From Jaltomata sinuosa (taxonomy: Eukaryota > Streptophyta > Magnoliopsida > Solanales > Solanaceae): DNA of 64,000 nucleotides. Each line of letters opens with the position of its first letter. The first letter of the stretch is position 1. The stretch is from NCBI GenBank assembly GCA_003996215.1, contig QJPP01000313.1, positions 186,001 to 250,000 of the forward strand. The letters are read 5' to 3'. The notes beneath the pieces were generated by a model. That model was not told the origin of the DNA and made no database searches. It worked only from the letters and a program-made list of their open reading frames with translations. A program made the position numbers and the translations under genes. This document shows, piece after piece, positions 20,641 to 31,116 of the stretch.

Positions 20641-21836
20641 AATGTCTGGTGAACTTTCCTGATCTTAGCGAGAGGACATGGCATAAAATTGGTTCTAGTG
20701 CTGACCACCAGAACTAGAAGTAGTGCCCTACTGGGCCGGTCAACCTCCTGGGGATGCTGGGGCAGATTGAGTCCTGCTACATCCTTGTCCCTTCTTAGAT
20801 GAGGGGCAATCCTTAATCTTGTGTCCAACCTAACCACACCCAAAGCATTCACCTGAACCAGCCAAACACTCACCAAGATGACTCTTACCACACTTGTCGT
20901 AAGGAGGGTATGGGGTCCCCTTTGCAACACTCCTCTGTGAATATGAACCAAATCCCCTACTAGTATGATCATGACGAGGACTGGGAGCCTAGGTAGGAAC
21001 ACTAGCTGAAGAATGAACGGCCCCTAATGACCTTTTTTGAAATGAAGAGCGATGTCTGCATCCGGACTTTTGATGGCACAAACCTGAATTCTCTAATCTA
21101 ACCCTCTAGTTCTCCCTTGCCATCTCCCTCAACTTGTCATCCTCGATCTGTTGGGCATGAGTCATATGTCGAGAAATATCCATGTCACCCAAAAGAATCA
21201 CGAATCTACACTCCTTATTTACCAAATTTGATACTCTATAAACATACTTACTCATCTTATCCCACATGTCAGCCACCATAGAAGGAACATACCTAGAAAG
21301 CTGGGTGAACTTCAACCTATACTCCTGAACCGTTATGGAATCTTGCCATAAATTCACAAACTCTTCGGCCTTAGCTTGCCTCAACTCCCTGGAGAAGAAC
21401 CGGTCAAGAAAGGCCTTCTCAAAATACTCCCAAGTCATAGGGACCACGTCCCTAGCCCTAGCATCTTTCCATTGAGTGAACCAAATATGAGCCACGTCCT
21501 TGAGTTGATAGGAGACTAGCTCAACGCTTTGTACACCAACAACTTGCATTACCCCAAAGATCTTCTTTACCTCATCCAAGAAATTTTATGGATTTCACCA
21601 ATTTTCGAAACCCAGAACTCAGGTGGGTTCATGCGAATGAAGTCTCGAACTCGGGCTACAACTCCACCTTGAGGGTGGATGGGGATAGGAGCCTACTAAT
21701 TGGCCTGAGCATCCACAGTCTAAGCTAGCATATGAATGGCATTTTTGAACTCCGCATTTTTGACTTCAGGGTCTGGAATCAAAGGATTAGCATTTCGGGC
21801 ATTGACAAAGCGAGGCATAGCATGGCGAGGAGGCAT
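20641..21836 (-). pseudogene. Tekay copy 1 gag (decayed)
   Basis: Begins at ATG 21836 with MPPRHAMPRFVNARN, a basic N-terminus usual for this lineage. The capsid part (21106-21579) has VELVSYQLKDVAHIWF, FEKAFLDRFFSREL and VQEYRLKFTQLSRY, matching the retrotransposon gag domain. The C-terminal part carries a zinc knuckle (CFGCG then GHKIKDC, about 20820-20875) with a stop inside it, which would bind element RNA. At least one frameshift separates the N-terminus from the capsid part. Confidence 0.85.
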
Positions 21837-22030
21837 AATCTGAAATGCATAAATGATGGATTAGAGGAGTAATAGAGTTAAACTCTATCGCACGATATTG
21901 ATTAGAAAAGAAGTGAAGTTTTTTCAAAGACACCTCGCAGCTTCTCTCTCATAAGTGTGGCGCGCTTTACATACATGAAAGAGACTCTACTCGATGCGGC
22001 TTTTAGACACCCTAGAATTCTTGAACCTAA

Positions 22031-22042
22031 CTCTGATACTAA
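22031..22042 (-). promoter_or_regulatory. tRNA-iMet primer site of Tekay copy 1
   Basis: The minus strand reads TTAGTATCAGAG, three bases from the LTR end (TGACA) at 22046. The 190 bp between it and gag are leader sequence without a gene. Confidence 0.75.
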
Positions 22043-22045
22043 GTT

Positions 22046-23463
22046 TGTCATGCCTCAAAGCTACCCCAAAGGCATAACACGGGACCCGGGACCACAAGTT
22101 CCCCAAGTTGGGACCCGGGACCACAAGTTCCCCAAGTTAACCCCTGGTCATAGCATACTCAGATAATCATAAGGGAACAAAGCGGAAGCATCCATTTAAA
22201 GAGATAAATAGACTGAGTCATCAACAGCTCAAACATAACATAACAAAATATAAAACTCAAATACAGAATCTCTACAATGTTTGAAAGCCTCTAAACTGAA
22301 TAATGAGTTGCTGGGATAAGACCACAGCTAACTCCAAATATTAAACAGAAACCATAAAGATAGAAAACTGATACTAGTCCTCGAAGTATGAGGACTCACC
22401 ACTCGGAGCTGGGATACCGGCTAATCTCTAGCCACGAATCTGAGGAACCAAACCTAAATCTGCATCATCAAGAGGATACAACGCAAGATATGCGTCAGTA
22501 CTATAGAATGTACCGAGTATGTCATACATGCATAAATATGGTAAAAACATACTTTAAACGTAATTAAAACTGAGTTCATGCATAAGGAAGTGTCATAAGT
22601 AAATCTCATATTTTAAATTATAAAGCATGAAATAGAAAAGCATAAGTCTTAAATCTTCATACGGGAGGTTTTCTTAATCGACATAAACTATGATGAGCTA
22701 CATGGAATCCAGTGTCATACACCCACACTGAAAAAAGTTGTCCTAATTGGCCAAAGTTAGAACCTTAACATATCAGGATCCTGTCATAAGCCACAGAGGG
22801 AACCTACGGTGGCACGTAGTTTTGGGACTAAGGGTAATCTCACCCTATCCAACTCGGTGCTAAATACGACTCTTAAAACATATACATATAGCTTACATAT
22901 ACTTGTGACATATCTAATGCTAATTCTATTTGAAAAGAATAAGGGTATATCTAATACCATGCAATTTACATAACTTAGGTAGATATATCTAGATGCCAAA
23001 CCTTTCATAAATCATAAGGACATATCTAATGTCATGCAATTCATGCTTCAAAATTCTTAAAACTTAGCATAACCATGATTTCAAACATACTTTTCTTTCT
23101 AAATTCATAACTTTGAGAATTAGACATGCAATTTCATAATACATAAGGTCATGTTATCTAAACATGCCAATTTTCACTTGAAAACATGCAATTCAATGAA
23201 ATTCTGCTAAGAATCATCTTTAATGCATGGGCTTCTGAAATCAATTAAGGAACCTCAAATAAATCATAGATAAGTAATGAGAAACTATGAATTGAAGCTT
23301 TAAAACTGAACCCATAAGTTTTCCCCAAATTGGGTAAGAACCCTAATTTCATAAATTCATAAATTCATAAATCAAAGTAAAAATCATGAGTTTTGAACAT
23401 AAGGGTGAAAGAAATCCTTATTGAATGTCTACATACCTTATTGAAGCTTGCTTGATCAAAGAT
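22046..23463 (-). repeat. Truncated 5' LTR of Tekay copy 1
   Basis: Aligns with 14737 to about 16120 and then stops at 23463, so about 700 bp at the LTR's own 5' end (U3, with the word block) are missing. Confidence 0.85.
22081..22138. repeat. 29 bp tandem duplication in the Tekay LTR
   Basis: A 29 bp unit starting GGGACCCGGGACCACAAG is present twice (22081-22109 and 22110-22138); the sister LTR near 14770 has it once. Confidence 0.9.
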
Positions 23464-23730
23464 CAAATTTAATGCTCTATGCTTCCTTTACCCTTGTAAA
23501 CTTGTGTACAGGGTAGCTAGAAGTCTAGATACAGGTTCGATCGAACCTAGTGCATTTGCTCAAATATTGTATTTATATTAAAAAATTATTAAATTTGTAT
23601 AAATATTAAATTTATAACTCAGTTATTACCAGTTGAAGTCGTCATTCTAACATTCAGAACGCATAAAGTTTAAATTGTGGCTTCACCTATGCTTGTGTAC
23701 CCTCTCGCTTATTATAGAAGAAGAATGTAG
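23464..23730. other. AT-rich unassigned segment
   Basis: No match to other parts of the window. It contains an AT-rich stretch (23560-23620) and GGCTTCACCTATGCTTGTG. The style recalls short dispersed non-coding repeats of Solanaceae, but I cannot name the family. No coding potential is visible. Confidence 0.4.
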
Positions 23731-24305
23731 AACAAGAGTTGAAGAATGGAAACAAAAGATTTTACAATAAAGAGCATCCAAATCTTCACTCCTATGGTGT
23801 TTGTTGATGAACTTGCTCTCCAAGCTTGCCAAAAGTTGTGAGAATAGCCAAAGATAGCTTCCAAAATAGCGAGGAGTCTTTTGTATGGATTGGGGTTTCC
23901 ACAAGGGTGAAATATCATTTCTTCCCATTTTCACATTCAGGCGCAGTGAAACGCTATCGTGCTCAAGGGATATACACTGGTCAGCGCAATCGCGCTAGCT
24001 TGGCGCGATCATTCCCTTGTCCTTGACTGGAATTGACCATGTCTATATGCAGTGCTATCATACCTCCCTAGTTCCATCTTGCCTAAGCTTGTCTTCCACC
24101 TTCAGTGCGATCGCGCTAAGTTGCCCAGATTTCTAAAATTTCTCCATCTTGACTCATTTTCATCTGATTCTGCACCGATCACTTCTAAATCACATACACC
24201 TGTGTAATAGAAGCAAATCATGTCAAATGCACTAGTTTCTCTCAAATTGGATGGAAAAAGTGTAATCTTAAAGGCTAAATAAGTTAGTAAATTACTGACT
24301 TATCA
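23731..24305 (-). repeat. LTR fragment related to the tandem-array LTR, with a different word
   Basis: Aligns with 12853-13413, including the end TGATAAGT at 24305. The block at about 23938-24120 is made of GCGCAATCGCGCTAG, GGCGCGATCA and AGTGCGATCGCGCT words instead of the TTCGCATTCGCGGC type in the array LTRs. The rest of the LTR is missing on the left. Confidence 0.8.
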
Positions 24306-25984
24306 GGCCTCGAGGGTCATTTTTTGACCCAATTTTTGGCTTGATTTTCGGTATAGAAATATGGGTGTCATTATTCTCATTTTGACACCTAGATTATGTT
24401 CTTGATAGCGTGGTAGATTTTTGAGTCTATTCGAAAGAGGAAGGCATATGAGTAATGGTTCGTGTTTGCGGTTCAGCCTCGAGGTAGGTTACAGTTCACT
24501 TTCTAGACTGAGTTTAATTAAATTATATATATTTATATGTTACTAGAACATTAGGTTGGATATTAGATAGGTTTAGGCTTAAATCCTTTTTATGACTTTA
24601 ATTGGCCATTTTGGATTTTAGTTTAGAATTGTTATGTTATCCTTAGCCTAGGAGCTTGTAGTATCTTTATGGCTAGTATAGAATCCTTAGTATGCTTTTA
24701 GGAGGTTTTAGAGGTAGAGTAGAGATTCTCGGTGCTTTTCACTCTATTTTTGGTACCTTTTTGCTTTATTCTATCGTTATGTGTAACTGTAGGCCCAAGG
24801 CCATAGCTTGGATTTGGATAGAGTTCCAGGTTAGTTCTCTTAGTTTGGAGGGTGCATTGCCCTGTTTTGCCTGGTTGTGTATCTTTTCTCTGGATATGGA
24901 AATTTATATATGCTCATACTGCATTGTCATGATTATCAGTATGAAAAAGAATAATTTTAAGGCTTTTTGGTCCTACACTTGGCAACTATTGGGTTTTCAT
25001 GATATTTGGGCTTTTAAAAGGATTACTTTGTAATTGTTACTACTTTTGGGAGGAAAGGGTAAAATACTACTTTTTATGCATACGTTGATGAGTTCGAGGT
25101 TAAATTTTGAGTGCCCGATGTGTTATCTGGGGTTTTACCTTTATGCATAGATTGAGTCCGAGGTCATTTCAGGGCACCCCAGTGCACTATTTTGAGTTTT
25201 TCCTTCCTACACTCATTTGGTAAGCTCGATGTTCCATCTCGGGTGCCTAAATACTAGATATCAGGTTTGACTTGTATACATTCACACAATACATAATTGT
25301 TGCATCTCATTGCATTGGCTTTGGGTGCGTTTGGATTGTTAGCATATTTGAGTTAATTTTGTTATTACTTCACCTTTTATTGTTTTGGTTGTTTTGATTT
25401 TTGGATTTATAAATAGATTTAGGTGGATCCCTTTATTTTAAGTGTTTTCTTGTATGTTATTATTTATATATTATCTTTCTTCCTTGGTCGGCCTATGATG
25501 CCTACTGAGTAAATGTGGTCTTGGTACTCATGCTACACTCTGCATATTTTTCTGATGCAACACCTAGTACGAGCCACCCTCACTAATCTTCCTATTATTC
25601 GAGGCCTGTTGCAGTTCATATCACGGTGAGCTCCCAGTGCTTTTGGAGACTTTACATGGTTTCAATCTTGTACATCCTGTCTATAATTTGTATTTTGGAT
25701 AGACAGAGTCTGTTGTATAGCTACTCCTTATTTTGGTCTCTCTTGTACTAGTTACACAAGGTCCGGGTTAGTTCTCATGTATGTTTTATCTATTCGATCA
25801 CTTTAGGGCACTCTTTTGTGTATTTTGTACGTTGGTATGTATATATGCTATTGGCCCTGTCTTTTTTTATATCTTCCGCTTTTCCTTAGTTTTGTTGTTA
25901 TTATTGTCTTCCGCATTGTTCAGTTTGGCTTGCCTACCAGAGGGTTATATAGGCGTCATCATGGCTTGGTTTTAGGTCGTGATA
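24306..25984 (+). repeat. Truncated 5' LTR
   Basis: Aligns with 32330-34000 and ends TGATA (TGACA in the 3' LTR). Its left edge abuts the LTR fragment ending at 24305. It includes degenerate internal repeats at about 25080-25240 built on GAGTTCGAGGT...GGGCACCC. Confidence 0.85.
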
Positions 25985-25987
25985 GAG

Positions 25988-25999
25988 TGGTATCGGAGC
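25988..25999 (+). promoter_or_regulatory. tRNA-iMet primer site
   Basis: TGGTATCGGAGC, one transition from the initiator tRNA-Met complement, three bases after the LTR. Confidence 0.85.
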
Positions 26000-26192
26000 T
26001 CTAAGTTCACCGATCTCACCAGTACAAGAGAAAAGTGTCTAGTAGAGTCTTGTGAATCGATATGATGACGTCCATATCTAATCTCTGAGAGGCTATAGGA
26101 CATTACTAGGAAATATGTCATATTATTTGATTCCTTGTCGTGCGTTCTTGACTTGATCAACTTCTGAGTATCTTTGTTTCACTCTATCATAG

Positions 26193-27690
26193 ATGGTTTG
26201 GAAGAGATCTACAACGGATGAGGATGAGGCCCCTGCGCTTGCAGTTAAAGCCCCAGCTAGGGGATGGGGTAGAGGTCAACCCAGAGGTCAAGGTAGGGCA
26301 CGGGCCTGGGCTAGACTATCATTACCAAAGCCTGAGGTTAGAGTGGATGAGGTTTAATATGAGCCGGAGCATATGGGTCCAGTCCAGCATCCGGTAGGTT
26401 TTGTAGCTACTCCAGTGTTGCAGGACACTTTGGTTCAATTATTTGGGTTCCTTGAGGGTATGAATCCACCAGCAGCTTCCCCGACCACTTCGATTGGTTC
26501 TCATGTTAGAGATGAGGGTCAGACTTCAGCTCAGGTGGCAACACAGGGTACAAGAGTGTAGCCTGCTACTGTGGCTCCTAGATTGGAGGTATTACCAGTT
26601 CCTACAGTTGTTCCACCTCTTCCAGCCATGCCAGTTATGTCTTATGAGGAGCAAAAGATGCTTGGTAGGTTCTTGAGATTAGGTCCTTCGATATTTTCGG
26701 GTGCTTCTAGGGAGGATGCACATGAGTTTCTGACTAGCTACTAGGAGAGATTGCATAATTTGGGGTTAGTTGAGTCATATGAAGCATATTATACCACATT
26801 TCAAATGGAAGATCTAGCAAAATAGTGGTGGAGGTCATATATTACTTGCAGACCAGTCGGGTCACCTTCGCTTACTTGGGCCCAGTTCTCTATAGCTTTT
26901 TCTAGAGAAGTATGTACTGCATAACATGATAGAGTGGTTGATGGATCAGTTCTCTAGGTTGGAGAAGGGATCTATGACTGTGATTAAGTATGAGATTCTC
27001 TTCCACCAGTTATCCAGACACAACATTATGATTCTGCCCACCGAGCATGAGAGAGTGCACCGATTTGTTTGAGGTTTTACCTTGCATCTTTGCTTGGCCA
27101 CAGAGGGTATGGTAGCATCAAGTTAGTCTTTTCTAGAGATAGTTGATCATTCCCATACTATTGAGGGCGTACTTCATGAGGCCTAAGGGGGCAGCGATAA
27201 GAGGCCCCGCTATCAGGGGAGTTTTAGCGGTTCACAGGCCCGTGGTAGAGGCTATTATGGTAGAGGTCAGCACCAGCTGTGCTTCTAGCTGCGTCGGCCT
27301 GTTCAGGTGGCACTACAAACTTTTGAGGGTCAGAGTGGCCAGAGTATCATTCCTGCTCCTTGAGGTAGCCATTCAAGGTCCACAGGTCATAGTGGTCATT
27401 CTAATTCAGTCGGGTCTTTATAGCAGGGTACATATTGTTGGGTTTGTTACGAGTGTGGCAATATAGGAAACCTTGCTAAAGATTGTCCATCAGTACCATA
27501 CTAAAGGCGACATGATTAGTTAGTTCTCGCTGCCAGGACTCCAGCACCTCCAGCTAAAGGCAGTTTACAAGATAGTAGGGGTGGTCCCCAGGGTACTAGA
27601 GGTGGTCCTCAGTCTGGTAGGTCAAGTGGTCGTGGCGGTCTAAGCCTTATGTATGCAGTTCCGGGCCGAACAGAGGCTGAGGCTTCAGAT
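26193..27690 (+). pseudogene. gag of the 24306-34000 element (decayed)
   Basis: Begins ATG 26193 with MVWKRSTTDEDEAPA, followed by an RG-rich stretch (RGWGRGQPRGQGRARAW). The capsid part includes FLRLGPSIFSGASREDAHEF (about 26675-26735) and YEILFHQLSRH. A zinc knuckle is at 27445-27486 (CYECGNIGNLAKDC; the histidine is now asparagine). Stops at about 26354, 26560, 26742 and elsewhere, and at least one frameshift near 26910, break the frame. Gag would form the particle that holds element RNA. Confidence 0.8.
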
Positions 27691-27699
27691 GCTGTGACC

Positions 27700-28045
27700 A
27701 ATGATACGATCTCCATTTGTCATCAGTTCCCTTCTTCTTTGTTTGATCCGGGGTCTACATTCTCATATGTATATGCTATTATGCTACTCATTTGGAGTCT
27801 GCTTGTGAGTATTTGCCTTTGACCTTGTGTGTATCTACCCCAATAGGTGATTCTTTAGAAGTGGAACAGGCTTGTGTGGTGACTGTCCTGGGGTATGACA
27901 TGTGGGTAGACTTGGTTATTCTTGATATGGTTTATTTTGATGTGATCTTGGGCATGGATTGGCTGTCTCCTTATCATGCAGTCTTGGATTGCTTCGCTAA
28001 GACTGTTACTCTTTGGATACCTGGTATCCCTCCTATCATATAGAA
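27700..28045 (+). pseudogene. Protease region of the 24306-34000 element
   Basis: FDPGSTFSYVY is the active-site region, followed after a one-base frame change by EYLPLTLCVSTPIGDSL and DVILGMDWLSPYHAVLDC. It would cleave the gag-pol polyprotein. Confidence 0.8.
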
Positions 28046-28061
28046 GGGAGATGATATCCAC

Positions 28062-29474
28062 ATGCCGAGGGGAGTTATATCTTTTTTGAGCACCCAACGG
28101 TTGGTTTGGAAGGGATGCTTAGCTTATCTTGCCTATGTCTGTGATACTACTGCCACAACACCTCTTCTTGAGTCAGTTCCTATGGTTTGCGAGTATTTGG
28201 ATGTGTTTTCTTTTGATCTTCCGGCCCTTCCTCCTGATTGTGACATTGATTTTGGTATCTATCTTGAGCCGAGCACCAAGCCTATTTCTATTCTGCCATA
28301 TTAGGTGGCACCTGCTGAGTTAAGGGAGCTTAAGGATCAGTTCCAGGATCTATTGAGTAGAGGGTTCATGAGGCCTAGTGTTTCTCCGTGGGGTGCTCCA
28401 ATTCTATTTGTGAAGAAGAATGACAGATCTATGCGTATGTGTATCGACTACATACAGTTGAATAAGGTGACAGTTAAGAACAGATATCCAATGCCATGTA
28501 TTGATGATTTGTTTGACCAACTAAAAGGTGTAGCGGTGTTCTCTAAGATAGATTTGAGGTCTTGTTATCACCAGTTGAGGATTAAGGCTGAGGACATCCC
28601 AAAGACTGCATTTAGGATTCGATATAGCCATTATGAGTTCCTAGTCAAGGTTTTTGGGTTAACTAATGCCCCAAAAACATTTATGGAGTTGATGAACCAT
28701 GTGTTTAGTGCCCTCTTGGATTCATTTATGATTGTGTTCATCGATGACATTCTGATTTATTTGAAGAGTAGAGAGGAGCATGAGCGGTATCTTAGAGTTG
28801 TACTTTAGACCTTACGAGACCATCAGTTGTATGCCAAATTCACTAAGTGTGAGTTTTGGCTTGATTCTGTGGCATTCTTGGGGCACGTGGTGTCCAAGAA
28901 TGGGATTATGTTAGATCCAACGAAGGTTGCATCAGTTCATGAATGGGCTAGGCCTACTTCTCCTACTGAGGTTTGTAGTTTCATCGGGTTAGCATGTTAT
29001 TACAGATGGTTTATGGAGGGATTCTCTTCGATAGCAGCTTCATTGACTTCATTGACTTAAAAGAATGTTCCCTTCCAGTGGTCAGATGAGTGTGAGGCAA
29101 GCTTTCTGAATCTCAAGGCCTTGTTGACTTCAGCTCCAATTCTTACTCTTTCGATCGAGATTCAGGGTTTCACCATGTATTGTGATGCATCAGGTATTGG
29201 TTTGGGTTCTGTGTTGATGCAGCAGGGCCGGGTTATTGCATATGCTTCTAGACAATTGAAGGTTCATGAGAGGAAATACTCCACACATGACTTGGAGTTA
29301 GCAGCAGTAATCTTCACGTTGAAGATGTGGAGGCATTATCTTTATGGCATGCACTGTGAGATCTTCACAGACCATCATAGTCTCCAGTACATTTTCAGCC
29401 AGAAAGATCCAAATTTGAGGCAGCGTAGGTGGTTGGAGTTACTGAAGGACTATGACATCTCTATTTATTTATAA
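28062..29474 (+). pseudogene. Reverse transcriptase and RNase H of the 24306-34000 element
   Basis: Reads from WKGCLAYLAYVCD through the linker SVPMVCEYLDVFSFDLPALP and RT proper (from APAELRELKDQFQDLLSRGF at 28308): SPWGAPILFVKKNDRSMR, FSKIDLRSCYHQLRI, the catalytic FIDD at 28737-28748, YAKFTKCEFWL and YYRWFMEGFSSIAAS, then RNase H with FTMYCDASGIGLGSVLMQQ and THDLELAAVIFTLKMWRHY (29121-29474). Stops stand at about 28302, 28806 and 29058; the frame is otherwise open for long stretches. The FIDD box is intact, but the stops preclude a functional product. Confidence 0.9.
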
Positions 29475-31060
29475 TCCGAGCAAGGTAAACGTGGTGGCGG
29501 ATGCCTTGAACTGTAAGACAATGAGTATGGGTAGCTTGGATTTCTTAGCAATAGAGGAGTGACCTTTAGCTTGGGACATCCAATCCTCGGCTAACAGGTT
29601 GGTTAGACTTGACATTTCTGAGTCGGATCATATTCTTGCTTGTATTGAGCTTCGATTTTCCTTGTTTGAACAGATTCAGGCACATCAGTTTGATGATGCG
29701 AGGTTGAGGATTATTCGTGACAAGGTGTTAAGTGGTGAGGCTAGGAAGGAAACTTGAGATTCAGAGGGTATTGTGAGGATTAAGGGTCGTGTCTGCGTTC
29801 CTAGAGTTGGTGACTTGGTCATATTGATATTAGAGGAGGCTCATTATTGTAGATATTTCATTCATCCCGGGGTAGCTAAGATTTATCGTGACTTGAGGTA
29901 GCATTACAGGTGGTGTAGGATGAAGAGGGATATTTCATCTTTCATATCTAGGTGCTTAAACTATCAGCAAGTGAAGTTTGAGCACCAGAGGCCATGCAGT
30001 TTGTCTTAGAGGCTAACAATTCCAGAGTGGAAATGGGAGCGGATTGCTATGGAATTTGTAGTCGGTTTGCCACGTACTTTGTGGAGATTTGATGCTATTT
30101 GGGTTATCATGGATAGGTTGACAAGTCTTCTCACTTTCTGCCAATTAAGACTTCCTACAGTTCTACGAGGTTGGCTCAGATTTATATTCGAGAGATTGTT
30201 CGTTTGCATGGTATGCCAGTTTCTATCATCTCTGACCAAGGTACTCAGTTCACTTCACACTTCTGGAGGTCTATTGAGAGAGTTAGGTACTAGAGTTAAG
30301 CTTAGCACCACTTTTCATCCACAGAAAGATGGTCAGTCAAAGCATACTATTTAGGTTCTGTAGGATATGTTGCGAGCTTGTGTTATCAATTTCGAGGGTC
30401 AGTGGGACCAGTGTTTAGCCTTGGCAGAGTTTGCATATAATAATAGTTACCATTCCATCATTCAGATGGCTCTGTTCAAGGCTTTGTATGGTGGGTTGGT
30501 TTATTGCTTTCGAGGTTAGGCCGTGGGGTACCGACTTTCTTCGTGATTCTATAGATAGGGTTCAGGTTATTCAGGAGAGACTTTGCACTGCCCAGAGTAG
30601 GCAGAAGCATTATGCTAACCAAAGAGTTTGAGATCTAGATTTCATGGTTGGTGATAGTGTGTTCCTTTGCGTATTGCCCATCGTCATGAGGATCGGGAGG
30701 AAGGGTAAGCTTAGTCCGAGGTTTATTTGGCCATTTGAGATCCTTCGTCATATTAGAGAGGTTGCTTATGAGTTAGCCTTGTCTCTTGCTCTTTCTAGTG
30801 TGCATGCTGTGTTTCATGTGTCTATGTTGCGGCAGTATATTCCAGATGAGTCTCACGTGCTTCAGTTAGAGTCAGTTCAGTTAGATAAGTCCTTAGCCTT
30901 TGAGGAGGAGCCTATTGCTATTTTGGATAGGCAGGTTGGAAGTTGAGGTCCAAGGAGATTTCATCAGTTAAGGTTCAGTGGCGGCATCATCCTATCGAGG
31001 AGGCTACTTAGGAGATCGAGACCGATATGTGGACCCATTATCCTTGTCTTTTCGAGTCTT
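29475..31060 (+). pseudogene. Integrase and chromodomain of the 24306-34000 element
   Basis: Heavily decayed. Recognisable: an ADAL-type RNase H end (29500), zinc-binding region (about 29850-30000, KFEQHQRP-like VKFEHQRP), core MEFVVGLPRTLWRFD (30049) and ...STTFHPQKDGQSKHTI (about 30300-30350), GPY/F module (30644-30946, RKGKLSPRFIWPFEILR) and a chromodomain-like tail (about 30925-31060, LRSKEISSVKVQWR...HYPCLF). There are many stops and several frameshifts. Confidence 0.85.
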
Positions 31061-31116
31061 CAGGTACTATACTCTTTCTAACTTTCGCCGAAGAAATTTC
31101 TCTTAGTAGTGGATGT

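Noticed and set aside
17036..21836. Functional autonomous gypsy element
   Set aside because: All domains are recognisable, but many stops, frameshifts, the organelle insert and a truncated LTR rule out activity.
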